The position numbers were made by a program, and so were the translations under genes. DNA of 64,000 nucleotides from Acanthacorydalis orientalis. Taxonomy: Eukaryota; Arthropoda; Insecta; Megaloptera; Corydalidae. Location of the stretch: assembly GCA_034766995.1 (NCBI GenBank), contig CM068313.1, positions 8,868,961-8,932,960 of the forward strand, in the 5' to 3' direction. This document shows positions 37,044 through 48,105 of this stretch, piece by piece. Under the pieces are notes generated by a model that ran no database searches, was not told where the DNA came from, and saw only the letters and a list, made by a program, of their open reading frames with translations. The stretch's first letter is position 1. Every line of letters begins with the position of its first letter.

Positions 37044-38450
37044 TTAAGGTTTTTCTACTCTAACATCTGTTAAACTGTCGTGACGAGTCTTTGTCGCTTG
37101 ATTCTTCAATATGTTCATCCTCCATCTAGCTGCTTGTCGAGATGACACTTCAGGTATCATCGACGATCTTCGAGAAAAGAACGCAGTTGGGACAGGTGTA
37201 ACTAAATTACCTCTTAACGAAGTTCTTCTCGAATCGATTCTACTGTACGGTGGTGGTTGAACTCTACATCCCGTATTTCTCTCATCGTTCTGATACGACG
37301 TTAGATTCACAGGTCGCACCGAGAATCTCCTCATCAGATGTGGATTTGTTGTACTTGTAACCGCGCCACTACCTGTCGGTTTCATTGACATCCTTCGACT
37401 TCCACTCGGAAGCGGACGTAATGAACCCCTTCTAGATTGTTGTTGAGGTAAATTCGGCGGGAAAAGATTCGTCAGCGAGTTTAATTCCGGCGGTGTTAAA
37501 CAACCGGTGCCCATTTTACGACACCGTTGTCTCGAATCTTCATTGTTCACGATACGTCTGTTTATTGAATTAATAGCTCTCAACAATTCTCCTATCGTGG
37601 TCTTTTCTAGAACAGTCTGTTCTGGAATCGATAACGTGCTACCTGCTTGATAAGTCGGATGTGTTATTTGATCCAAATCGACATTACCAAACAGACCGGT
37701 CTGCATATATTCATCAGGAATGATATTTGAATAATCAGGAGGGAATGGTTCAGGACCTGGTTCGGATTTTTTCGCCGACTTTCCAAATGGATTTCGAAAT
37801 CTCGACAGAATACTTTTTCCATGCGCGTGTAAATTTCCAGTAAGTCCACTTCGTTTCGGCTGTAATGGAGGATTCAGTAATATAGGAACATTATTCGGTT
37901 TAATGCCTTTAGTATTTTGCCGTAGCTTCTGTATTTCTTTAGTGGCATAAGGACCTGACCAAGTCCATTCGTGGCTACTTGATAGATTATGTTTATCGAT
38001 TTTGAATTCAGGAGCGTACGCACTGAAAGCTCTTGCGCGGAAAGCTCGTCCTGGCGGTGTTGGATTGATCTTTTCTTCGCCGATCGTCCACTGAGAACCT
38101 TTCCATTTCTCACTAGCTAATATTTGACTATCACTGAATCCATCAATTCCTCCAGCACACTCTGGTAAATTTTCATTCGAATGATATGTCCCTAACGCGT
38201 CGACTACTCTTATAAGTAATTCGCTTGGTTGTACAACCGACGCGCTTGCAAATGTTGCCCGTTTATCGATTCGTTCTAAATCCGTATCGGATTGTACACG
38301 TCCGATCTCTTCTTCGAGTGACGGTATGCTTACAGAATAAGCACGGCGTCGACATGTCGGCGATTTTTCATTGTAAATTATTAATTCCGGACAACTGTGA
38401 GAACGGCTTCGTATTGTAGGCGAATCCGGGCATTCGTTTCTATAGACTGG
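37044..38450 (-). CDS. Ork1: K2P channel terminal coding exon: long cytoplasmic tail
   Basis: Acceptor TTTTTTAG, then CCA GTC TAT through the stop at 37044-37046: 468 residues, open throughout. The only hydrophobic stretches are short. Recognisable blocks are [50 protein letters not shown] (365-375) and HEWTWSG (421-427). The last third is rich in Arg, Ser and Pro, with five RRxS motifs at 601-604, 613-616, 635-638, 669-672 and 688-691. These are consensus sites for basophilic kinases such as PKA. Drosophila Ork1 gating is known to respond to kinases. The intron before this exon is only 184 bp. Confidence 0.93.
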   Translation of the reverse strand, partial: PVYRNECPDSPTIRSRSHSCPELIIYNEKSPTCRRRAYSVSIPSLEEEIGRVQSDTDLERIDKRATFASASVVQPSELLIRVVDALGTYHSNENLPECAGGIDGFSDSQILASEKWKGSQWTIGEEKINPTPPGRAFRARAFSAYAPEFKIDKHNLSSSHEWTWSGPYATKEIQKLRQNTKGIKPNNVPILLNPPLQPKRSGLTGNLHAHGKSILSRFRNPFGKSAKKSEPGPEPFPPDYSNIIPDEYMQTGLFGNVDLDQITHPTYQAGSTLSIPEQTVLEKTTIGELLRAINSINRRIVNNEDSRQRCRKMGTGCLTPPELNSLTNLFPPNLPQQQSRRGSLRPLPSGSRRMSMKPTGSGAVTSTTNPHLMRRFSVRPVNLTSYQNDERNTGCRVQPPPYSRIDSRRTSLRGNLVTPVPTAFFSRRSSMIPEVSSRQAARWRMNILKNQATKTRHDSLTDVRVEKP

Positions 38451-39562
38451 CTAAAAAAATCATTTTTTTTATAATAAGATATATAAAGCTGATTACATTA
38501 CTGACTTATTTTTAAAAATTACTTTCTACTCTGAGTTCTTGATTGAAATGTGTGAACATTTATGAAATAGTTTAATATTTTTTTTTTGAATAAAAAGTTT
38601 TATTTTCTAATATTTCTATACAATTAAAGTTTACCTTAAATTTCATCATATAGAGCTCATTCAATATCCTTCGTAAATATCCAAGATCTTTAGTGACGCC
38701 ATTCCATAACTTCGAATGTGTATTCTTGATGTTCATTGCTAGTTTGTGTTCGATTCTTGCTACTTGTTTCGATCGGTACGCTCGACTAATAAAACCCATT
38801 ATCATGATAAGGTATCCAAGTCCAAAAACGATCCAAACGATTAGAAATACTTTATAAACCATGTACCACGCTCCGAACCCATTTTCATTAACACCTGTGT
38901 AAAAAAGAATATAGATTTTCACTATTATAGATTAACACTGTAATTGAATTTACTTTCACAAATGAATAAACAACCCAAACATCACAAAATTTATTTTTAT
39001 GAAAATGTTCAGTAATTAATTTTGATTCGCAAATTGCAAAATCATCATTATAAAAAAAACAGCTAAAATACCATTGAAAATAAGAATATAAATGATCAAT
39101 TATTTGATTTTTTTAAAAAAATACTGTTTTGGAATAAAAATTTATTTGTGATTGTATTGTGTAGTATTGAAATTTTATTATAAAACACAAAACATTTTCT
39201 TCAATTTGCATTATATAAATCTATCCAAATTCTGAAGTTTTGGAGCCGAAATAAATATATATTTTTATAATAATTATTTCTCAGAAAAAAACATTTTAAA
39301 TTAAAAGGTGATCGTCTGGTATATTCTTAAAACCTCTTAAGTAATTATTTCCAAGCTTAAAAAAATGAACGAAAAATCTCACGCAGACAAAGATAATCAT
39401 ACTCTATCGACGTTTCAGTCAAGCAAAAAGGCTATTCACAAAAAAGTAATTACCGTTAATAAAATGTTAATAGTAAACCGGTCTCATAAATCTTTTCTCA
39501 GGGTTTTTATCATTCCCAAAAATAATGCTATTACTCAGAATGGTTTTTTGTTATCCTTCAGC

Positions 39563-39623
<61 letters not shown>

Positions 39624-42600
39624 TATTGAATATATATAAACAAAAGTAAATGAATAAATGATTAAAAAGCTAATTGCAATTTTGTTTTCATTCAATTTCA
39701 ATTTTCTTTGAAAAAATTGCAATAAATAACTATACACATTTCTGTTTGGTATTATACGAATAAAGTAAGATCTTTTTTATATAAAATTTTAAAATAACGA
39801 GAATAATAATTTAATAAATAAATGTTATTAAATATATATATATTTAGTAGAATAATTCCTGTTTTTGTACACTATTAATAGATTAAAGATGATTTTTGTT
39901 ATATCAGTACAGTCTACCAGAAGAATTACAGATATAAACACACACACACAATTTGAATTGTATAAATATTGTGCTACTCTATTAATATTCAAACAATTCC
40001 ATTAAATTAAAAATAAAGGTACATAAAAAAATAATATTTTTTTCTTCAAAGTTTAATCACGTTTTAATTATTGATTGCTAATAAATATTTGTCCTAATAA
40101 AGTAATTAAACGATAATCTGTTTGAAAATCTTAAAATTATTGAGTATATTTTCTTAATCAGCTTGCAAAAAAATAATTTAAGATGAAATATTTTCAACTT
40201 TCTTTTAGTAGGTCACATTTATGACCTACATCAAGATTTCAAATACTCGTGGGCTGTTTACCACTGAATAGACACTTCAATTTAACATTCGCTTGTTGAG
40301 ATTGAATACATCAAAAACGTCTATTGTATATCAGTGGCGTAGATATTTTTGACTTTCATTCATTTAAACAATAAAAAGATCGACATAAAATGAAATTTGT
40401 ACCATGTTTCGATCGATTGAATACACTTTTTATGTTCTGTGTCGAACGGAAATAATTACCTGCAACAATATCGCCAAATCCGACAGTTGTTAATGTAACG
40501 TAAGCGTAATAAACAGCAACGTCATAGTCCCATCCTTCGAAATGCGATATCACAATAGCTGGTATGAAAATGAAGAATGTTATACCGGGTATTAGATAAC
40601 AAGCGATTTGCCCACATAGGCCCAAACGCCACGATTCGTAGTTTTTCTTGTAGGATTTCCATTTGCGGTAAGCGTTGATGAACTGTTGAAATTAATTTAC
40701 TTTAATTTTTTTTTAAAAGATATAAAAATCCTATAAAATATCTTTTTTATTGTCAATTGCTTAAGTGTCAATAACTCAAGACGTATCTTTGTAATAGAAT
40801 TACAACTTTTGTAATGATTACATTTTTAACAGAGGTCTTTAGTCTCCTTTCGACAGAAAAAAATTTTCTTGTATCTTAGTACTATGTAGATAATAGACAT
40901 CAAAATCCGCATAAGCAGCAATCAAAAGTGATCAATTATCATTCATTGAACTTTTTTGATAAATCCTTTATCTTCTGTTAGAACTTTGAAGTTCCATATA
41001 CAAAACCAATATTAAATAACCAATGATTCATCATTCGCCTCGCAGGATTTCTATATCCTGGTTTAAAATTTAATTTTCTTGAAAAATATATATTTTTTGT
41101 TTTGAAATATAATTCTTTTTTGTAATAAAAATTATACTGTTCCATTTTTTGCATTTTAATTAATTCAGTAATCAAAGTTTTATAGTTTGTGGGAGAGTGA
41201 AAAAATCATTTGTAGAAGAGATCAGCATTAAAGCGAGATTAAAAATTGATTCTTATTTTAGTAAGAGTTGTGTTACTCTTGGAATTCATGTGAAATATTT
41301 ATTTGGCCAGCTATTTTTAAAAAAATGAAGTGTCAGAAAAAACGTCAGAAACTAAAATTTGAAAATGTATTTTTTCACTTAATTTTGATAATTTTTTATT
41401 TCTATTAATATTAATTATTTAATAAATATTAAAATGTAAAAATGGAGACGTGTGATGATAATTTAATCTCTTCAAAAATATATAAATATATTTATGATGC
41501 GCTCTCACAATTTTTTAAAATTTCAATCTTTTTATCTTTTATTTTAATTGAAATATATTAGATTTCTAAATAAATGAGTTCCAGTATAAATCTTGGAATC
41601 CACTAGTTTAAATATTAAAATATGATTAATTAGTACCTGTTTTCCTTTTTACTGCTTTAACAATAAGATAAAAAAAATGTATTTAGTATTGTTTGAATTT
41701 TTATTAATCCAATTCAAAAGTATAGTATCAGAAAAATATAAAAAATACTTACTGTTCTTCCAAAGAATTCTCCAAGTGTCGCAAGTAGAATACCATTAAT
41801 TGGTATTCCGATTAAGCCATAGAACATCATTATTATCCGACTTAACATGCATGTTGGAGCCAAATTACCGTAACCTAAAAAGAAATACACAACTTTTTAT
41901 TTGGATCAGAAAAGAGTGAATTAAAATAAATGAATAAATGAAATATATATTAAATAACAACGTTAATTGTTAAGATTGAATGATCGTATTCACTCATATA
42001 AATGTTTTTTTTCCACTCCACCAGAAGCTACACAAGATGTTTATGATCAAAGATGTTCAATAATTGATTGTTTTGATTGTTGGTTCAGCGCATTTTAATG
42101 GCGATCCCATCATCTTCAAAACATCAATGTATAGAAACTATTTAATTTTAATCAAAGTAATTACTGACTTTAGATTCAGTTTATTCCTGTTATATTTAGA
42201 GAAGAAAATTGACCTTTCTGTGCTTGTGCTCCAGATGATAACATTGACATCAATATACATTAATACATGTATGCAAGCAATAATGAATTATTGAATACTT
42301 TGATAAAGAAAGTTTTGTTGATTTATTCTCAGTTTTGTTTTTATTTAAATTATCGAGATTTTAAAAAAGAAAAGATCTTATCTTAAAAGTTATTTATTAG
42401 TATATAATGTTTATTCAGTAGTTTAATTTCAATAAATAGAACCTGAATTTTATTCTTGCTTCTTATTTATGTTATCATTAATTAATTCTGAATATGTATC
42501 TTAAACTTCTATATATATGTGATTCAAATTCAGGCTTCCAAATGAAAGTTTTGAAAAAAACGCATAATTAACATGATTTTTTTGTAATTTTTTCGTTTTT

Positions 42601-43413
42601 TTTTAAAAAAAAAACTCGTGCGGAAAAATAAATTAAATCACTATCTATATGAAAAAATCTATTCCTTTTGTTTCATTTGACCTTAAATCGTATTTTTTGT
42701 GAAGATAAATTCGATGAAATCATGGTCATCATAAGTATTGGATAAAAGATAAAAAATTAGATCAGTAGTTCATTAAAAACCAAAGTAATTTAAACGCAAA
42801 TCTTTTCTCATGGCTTTCATGTTAATTACACACTACAAATTTCTCAACCAACATCCACACACACTTATCTAAATGATTTCGAATTTAAATAGATTCCAAT
42901 TACAGTACATTCAATGCCTGTGTGTAAATAATATTCGCATAATAAGCGCGTGTGTGTTTGCAAAAAGAAAAAAAAATATATTTGAGGTTAAGGCTCGCCG
43001 AAATCAATCAAGTGTCGGAATTTAAATAAATTTTATTCATAGAAAGATGACGCCATTATAGTCAAATGTTATTCAGTTGTTTTGTATTACATTTTTTTTT
43101 TTTTTGTTCAGTGTAAGAAATTCAATCAAAACTTTTGATATTTGTTTTCGGCAATTTTTTTCTCTGTTTGCAATGGTGACAAATTTCAATCTTATCGAAC
43201 ATGTGTTTAGAAACCGCGTCTATTTCAATCGATCAATGAAACTACTTAAATATTGTTTGGTTGTGTTTAGTTTGAGGCTACATGCGAAAGTCGACAAATG
43301 GGAAATTCAAGCTTGAATAGATATGTCATAATCGATTTGTGGTTGAATTTGCCTTCGGGTATTAGTGTCATTCTCATATTTGATTGATTTAAATGTATAA
43401 TAATTCAAATCAG

Positions 43414-43465
<52 letters not shown>

Positions 43466-44801
43466 TATTATACAGGGTATGTTCAGAAAGTCTCCAGTCT
43501 AATATAGTTACACATTTTTATTAAATTCGTATAGATAAATTTTAACAATTAGGATTTCCTTTTTTTCAGTTCAAAGTTTCAATTACTTTAATGCGGTATT
43601 TCCAGAAATGTGTGTTTTTAACGATTAATATGCTTTTATTTTTCGTGTGTTTATAAATTTATTCAAAAATTAAATCAATTAAAAACATTAAATAGATTTC
43701 CAACTTTGTGACAGAATTCACTTTCGTAGATCAATTTTACTCTTTCCCCACAAATAACAAAAGAACTCCTGATTAAAATTGCCGAATAAATGATTATTGA
43801 TTCTTTCCGATTTGTACTTATCTTCTTTTCAATGGCGTTATCATGATCTGCAGAATGATAAAATACAAAACAATTTAATTTTTTATACTGATTCTTTGAT
43901 CTCTCTATTGAAGATTTTTCTGTTCATCGGCTCTTTGAAGGCGATGACATCACCATTAAAATCTGCAGAATAAATATTAAGAAATGATCAATAATTTTTT
44001 ATTAAACAATTTTGAACACATCTTTTTTGTGGGTTGTGGGATGAAAGAGAAAAAGTTATTGAAAGTAGACCAATACTTATTGTGTCCTTCAATTATCATA
44101 GATTATTAAAGAAAACAATGAGTGTTGATGAAGAATAAATTTATTCTGATAATTACTGCAGTAAATAAATAATATTATTATTTAGTTTTAATCATTGTCT
44201 TCAATGAAATAAGACAAAAATAATTGAAACATATTGTCAAATAATCTTTTTCAAAAATATACCTCAATTATGTCTGAATGGTTTTTACTGATTAATTTGA
44301 AAAACAACAAGGTCTATCAGGGGATTATGTATTTTCGAATGACATGTGAAATTTTCTGGACTGAAAACTTTTAATCTGATGCTTAAATTTATTTGATTAA
44401 TGGCAAGTTATAAAAATATTATATTTTAAAATTAATTTATTTTTTTTGCAAATTGGAAATGAAAACGAATAGGAAATTGTATTTCAATTAAAAATAGTAT
44501 ATCTGATTCAAAATTCGAAAAAGTATGTTGACAATTACATACAATTGTTTTAAACTTAAAAGAAATATTTTAAGTAAAAAAAAACAACGAAACTCAACAG
44601 AAAAATAATTAATTTTCTTACCGATTGTACTGACAACTGTGAACGAAAAGAAAAACGAATGATAGAAATCCCAAGCGAACGGTTTCCGTGCATCAATTTC
44701 TGTATATTTCGTCATCGGACGGTCGCAGTACGTTTCTAATTTTTCTAGGATTTGTCCTTGAGCTGTTTTATTATCGGGCTCGTAATGTTTTTGAAGAAGT
44801 T
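37044..44801 (-). CDS. Ork1: Two-pore-domain K+ channel, Ork1/KCNK0 type (first exon missing)
   Basis: Minus-strand join 44801-44622, 41874-41753, 40682-40460, 38894-38635, 38450-37044 (2192 nt, 729 full residues). All introns are GT/AG and the phases agree. It is a leak K+ channel subunit of the plasma membrane, active as a dimer. Visible: extracellular cap with C25 and NKT glycosylation site (10-12), pore 1 filter TIGYG (58-62), M2 (about 71-94), M3 (about 122-146), pore 2 filter TVGFG followed by D171 (166-170), M4 (about 186-209), then a cytoplasmic tail of about 520 residues. The tail holds [11 protein letters not shown] and EWTWSG, which I recognise from Drosophila Ork1, whose tail is also long. 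The N-terminus, M1 and early cap are absent; their exon must end on the first base of a codon. The Ork1 assignment rests on remembered family features, not a search. Confidence 0.93.
38635..38894 (-). CDS. Ork1: K2P channel exon: M4 and proximal tail
   Basis: Acceptor TTTACACAG, donor TTTAAG|GTAAAC. It encodes [20 protein letters not shown] and [17 protein letters not shown], that is the end of pore loop 2 and M4. The basic post-M4 segment follows ([20 protein letters not shown], then [17 protein letters not shown]), which is Ork1-like. In K2P channels this post-M4 region couples to lipid and phosphorylation gating. Confidence 0.94.
38933..39165. repeat. FB repeat in K2P intron (between pore 2 and M4 exons)
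   Basis: AACACTGTAATTGAATTTAC then TTTCACAAATGAATAAAC; right arm ATAAATGATCAATTATTTGA and AAAATTTATTTGTGATTG. It starts about 40 bases upstream of the M4 exon acceptor. Confidence 0.65.
39569..39620. repeat. (TA)n array in K2P intron
   Basis: About 52 bp in the intron between the pore 2 and M4 exons. Confidence 0.95.
40460..40682 (-). CDS. Ork1: K2P channel exon: M3 and pore 2
   Basis: Acceptor TTCAACAG, donor GTTGCAG|GTAATT. It encodes the basic linker [20 protein letters not shown], the hydrophobic M3 ([18 protein letters not shown]), then [19 protein letters not shown] with filter VGFGD. The VGFGD form, with Phe instead of Tyr, is usual for the second K2P pore. Confidence 0.95.
40840..41230. 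repeat. FB repeat in K2P intron (M2 to M3 exons), interrupted
   Basis: Right arm AGTACTATGTAGATAATAGA, CATCAAAATCCGCATAAGCA, GCAATCAAAAGTGATCAATT, then about 200 bp of unrelated AT-rich sequence (40976-41175), then GTTTGTGGGAGAGTGAAAAA. The interruption suggests an insertion in the arm. Confidence 0.55.
41753..41874 (-). CDS. Ork1: K2P channel exon: filter end and M2
   Basis: Acceptor TTTTTAG, donor AGAACA|GTAAGT. It completes GYGN of pore 1 and encodes [19 protein letters not shown] then [18 protein letters not shown]. The GIPxNGIL stretch of M2 is a K2P hallmark. The exon is 122 nt and ends on a full codon. Confidence 0.94.
41990..42310. repeat. FB repeat in K2P intron (pore 1 to M2 exons), copy 1
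   Basis: TTATGATCAAAGATGTTCAA, GCGCATTTTAATGGCGATCC, CATCATCTTCAAAACATCAA, then right arm CAGATGATAACATTGACATC and AATGAATTATTGAATACTTT. Confidence 0.65.
43421..43463. repeat. (TA)n array in K2P intron
   Basis: 43 bp. It is followed by TATACAGGGTATGTTCAGAA, which resembles a transposon tip. Confidence 0.95.
43703..44070. repeat. FB repeat in K2P intron (pore 1 to M2 exons), copy 2, full length
   Basis: Tip GAATTCACTTTCGTAGATCA, CTTTTCAATGGCGTTATCAT, right arm GGCGATGACATCACCATTAA, AAATGATCAATAATTTTTTA, TTTGTGGGTTGTGGGATGAA. Confidence 0.7.
44622..44801 (-). CDS. Ork1: K2P channel exon: cap domain and pore 1
   Basis: Acceptor TTGTTTCAG at 44802-44803, donor CAATCG|GTAAGA. It encodes [15 protein letters not shown], the cap cysteine in ETYCDRP, and [18 protein letters not shown], so the pore 1 helix and half of the filter. 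The filter glycine codon is split by the intron, as often seen in animal K2P genes. Confidence 0.93.
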
Positions 44802-45769
44802 CTGAAACAAAAAAGGATATTAGGATTTCATACACAAGGTTTTTCTATATATAACTCATTTGTATATTAATTTTCACACTATCAATATTTTAAATATTGA
44901 CAATAATATGTTATGTAACATCTGTAATTATAAATTACTAGTGAAAAAATAATAGTTAATATAAATACAATAAAATGTATGATTTACGATTTTTTTTATT
45001 TACACATCTATTTTCATAAAATATTTGAATGATTACGTTTTGAAATATTAAAAAGAATACAATAGGTTATTTAAAATGATTGACAATCTTTATTGCATAC
45101 ACAAGTGTCAAAAGTAAATAAACACCGATTCAAAGAAATCTTTATGATACAATAAATAAACATCTAAGGAGTTAATTGATTTTGTTCTACTTTGTTTAGA
45201 ATCGTTTACTGAAATTTCAATCATCTCAGTGCAATAAGTTTGTTTGAATTTGATAATTTTATGATGTATAATTATATCAGTCAAAATTTGATTGAGTTTA
45301 AAACATTTTTAATATGTTGTTTTTATGGTGGACAGAAATGAATTTCAGTAAGAGACTGTAAATATAACACTGTCAAATCGATAAAAAATCAGATTAACGA
45401 TCGAACTGGACGAAAATTGACTTTTTAAAATAATATCCTAGTCAATAACAATAAAAAGGAATTGTTTAAATTTTATAAATCTAGAGTTTTTGAATATTTC
45501 TAATTTTGAAATCTTGAAAAGTCTTGTTCATATTGCTAGATTTTCCAAATGTCGAATTTCCGAATTTATATTTTTTCTTCATAGCACTGCAGTTCCTAAA
45601 TTTTAGTTTCCAAATCTAAAGATTTCTAAATCTAACATGAATTGTATAATTTCCGAATCTCTTTTTTCTGTTATACACCGGATTTTCTAAATTTAAATTT
45701 TCTTCCTTTTGGTTTTTTAAATCTTGAATCTATCGTTAGATTTTTTAATTTAAAATTTCTGCATATGTA

Positions 45770-46062
45770 TTAGGTTGATAGGAAAATAATCTCGGTTTTT
45801 GTTTTCTGAATTCTAACCTTAATTTTTTTCAATGAAATTATCATTTCATTTGTTCATGTTAATATCATTTTAATGTGCATAATTCTGTCTGTATTTTGGT
45901 AATATCGATTTTGGTTCTATTATTAATTTTGCTTCAAATTAGGCTATTGAATTAAATATGGAAAAGAAGCAAATAAGAGGATTTTTTGTATAAGTTCAAA
46001 ACAGGTGGTAAAGTAGCAGAAACTGCTCGTAAACTAAACGATACTTTTTGTCTGGGTACTGT
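45770..46062 (+). mobile_element. Mariner B2: 5' part of a family B copy
   Basis: Starts TTAGGTTGATAGGAAAATAA after TA at 45768-45769. It follows B1 through the helix-turn-helix coding (FKTGGKVAETARKLNDT) and ends abruptly after the GVGTV-equivalent codons, where AT-rich flank resumes. No 3' inverted end is seen. Confidence 0.8.
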
Positions 46063-46364
46063 TAATTTTCTAAATTTTAAGATTTTGTTTATCCAGCACT
46101 ACATTTTATAAATTTGTAAATTCTCTTCGACTGGTACAAGATTTTTTTAATCTTTTTTTTTCAAAATATGTACATTTTAGGCAATTAAATTTAAATTTTC
46201 TTTAACTATAGCCTTTTACATAAACAGACAGCTAAAAATTATCTTAACTTCGATTTATATTTTTCAAAACTGAAGATGTTCTGTCCCTTATGTTAAATTT
46301 TCTAAATTTATATTTTTTATCAGTCTTAGTGCACAAATAAAAACACTAGTTCACAAATATATAA

Positions 46365-46668
46365 CAAGAAAGTATTTCAGAAATAAATATCTCATTATTT
46401 CCATAAATCATAGAAAAACAATTTGATCAAAAATGTTCAATAATTGATATTATTTTGACTCATACACATTTCGATGGCAGTTCCATCATCCTTAAAATCA
46501 AAGATGTCTTTGTTCTTATTGCTCTGAGTGATGTCATCATCATCGAAATGCACTTAAACCAAAATCAGTAATCAATTATTGTACACTTTTGATCACATGA
46601 TATTTTTAACTTATGAAGCAAATGAAAAATTCATTTGGGAAATGGAATTTAGCCATAGTTTCATATTT
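46365..46668. repeat. FB repeat, full length
   Basis: TTGATCAAAAATGTTCAATA, CATTTCGATGGCAGTTCCAT, inner loop TTTGTTCTTATTGCTCTGAG, right arm GTCATCATCATCGAAATGCA, AATCAGTAATCAATTATTGT, GAAAAATTCATTTGGGAAAT, ending GGAATTTAGCCATAGT. Confidence 0.75.
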
Positions 46669-46821
46669 AGCCAAATATTATGGATCTTCAGGTATAAATA
46701 TTATTAAATGTGATCTAATGTATCTATAAATTAACGTCATGTAAATCAGATTTTTGAATAGTCATTTGAATTAAATATCTATAAAATTATGAAATATATT
46801 ATTCTGTTACATAATAATTCC

Positions 46822-46829
<8 letters not shown>

Positions 46830-46884
<55 letters not shown>
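46830..46884. repeat. (GT)n(TA)n array
   Basis: Short GTGTGTG then about 52 bp TA. Confidence 0.95.
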
Positions 46885-46887
<3 letters not shown>

Positions 46888-47833
46888 TTATTTATAGATA
46901 TTAAAATATAAAAGATATTTTTAGTTTTTCATATTTCCATTTTTTTTTAAAAACTGTTATTTAATAATACATTCACATAACGGCTGTTTCTTAGTCTCAA
47001 CATAGTTGTTTTTTAATAACAACTAATTTAAAAATTTATGTGTTTTTTTCTATTAATCATAATTGCAAATACGTTCTAATTGTATATAATTATTCAAATT
47101 CATTCGATTGATTTCAGTCAATGTGTATGTACATGATACAACTTGAATAATCAATCATTTACTTGTAAACTTTTCAAGTAAACGTGTCTGATCTTTCAAG
47201 AGATACGATTTTTGAACTGGTTTGTAAATACAGTTGGTCAAGGTAATCTGTAAGTAAGGTCGTAAGTTCAAATTTGAGTCATACTCGAGTGTCCTCAAAT
47301 TTATTTTCACTTTATTTCTTGTAAACATATATTTCATTATTAAATGTCAATCCCTGTTGTAAAAATAATTTAGTTTGTTATTTATGTGAAAAAAAAGTTG
47401 ATTTTGTTACTGTTTTTTTTTGTATTTCCTATACAGTTTCTATTTTTTGTTTATTCAGTAATTTTTTTACTGACAACTCATGTTCATGAAATTGAAATAA
47501 AAATTTAATGTTTCGTTATTGAAAAACTTTAAAATATTTTCCAGTGTTTGATTTGTAAATGAATCATTAATTTATCTAATCGTAATTTAAAACTTATGTT
47601 CTATAAATATTAATTATATGTTTCATATTTTTCTTCCGTTAGTGTTGCATATCAAACATTTTTCTTGTTTATTTTTTTAAGACTTTATTTTTCTAATATT
47701 TAAATAAACAATTCTTCCAGTAAGTTTATTTGTGAAATTATTCTCTTAAATTTTAATAGAATTTAATTTCTTTATAGTTCTTTGTTTTTTTCAGAATTTT
47801 ATGTTTTTACTCCTTTTTCTATGTTTACTATAA

Positions 47834-47941
47834 GGTGTGAAAATAATTCGGTATCTTTAAATTGAATCACATAACTCTGTTGTAAATTAAAATATTTTCT
47901 TGTTGTTTTAGAATTTTGAAATGTCAACCTGAACATTTAAA

Positions 47942-48001
<60 letters not shown>

Positions 48002-48105
48002 TTGCAAATCAGTTGGCATAACCTCATAAAACAGTAGTGAACACGATGACGTCCGAAAAATAGCATAAAAGATATTGCATACTTTTCATATTCCAGTTGA
48101 AAAAA
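47834..48105 (+). mobile_element. Mariner D3: 5' part of a family D copy containing a TA array
   Basis: Starts GGTGTGAAAATAATTCGGTA and aligns with the reverse complement of D1's 5' end: ATAACTCTGTTGTAAATTAA and ATAACCTCATAAAACAGTAG, then a start codon (ATGACGTCCGAAAAATAG, with an early stop) and TTTTCATATTCCAGTTGAAA. Where D1 has a short ATATATT inside its leader, D3 has about 53 bp of TA (47946-47998). The 3' part is lost. Confidence 0.78.

Noticed and set aside
38225..38419. Plus-strand frame opposite the K2P tail, and 37664-37849 and 37874-38113 on the minus strand in other frames
   Set aside because: Shadows of the 1407-bp terminal exon, which is open throughout in its own frame.
40333..40343. 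CAGTGGCGTAG, a hAT-type tip
   Set aside because: Eleven bases only, with no inverted partner within a reasonable distance. Possibly a solo end, but not supportable as an element.
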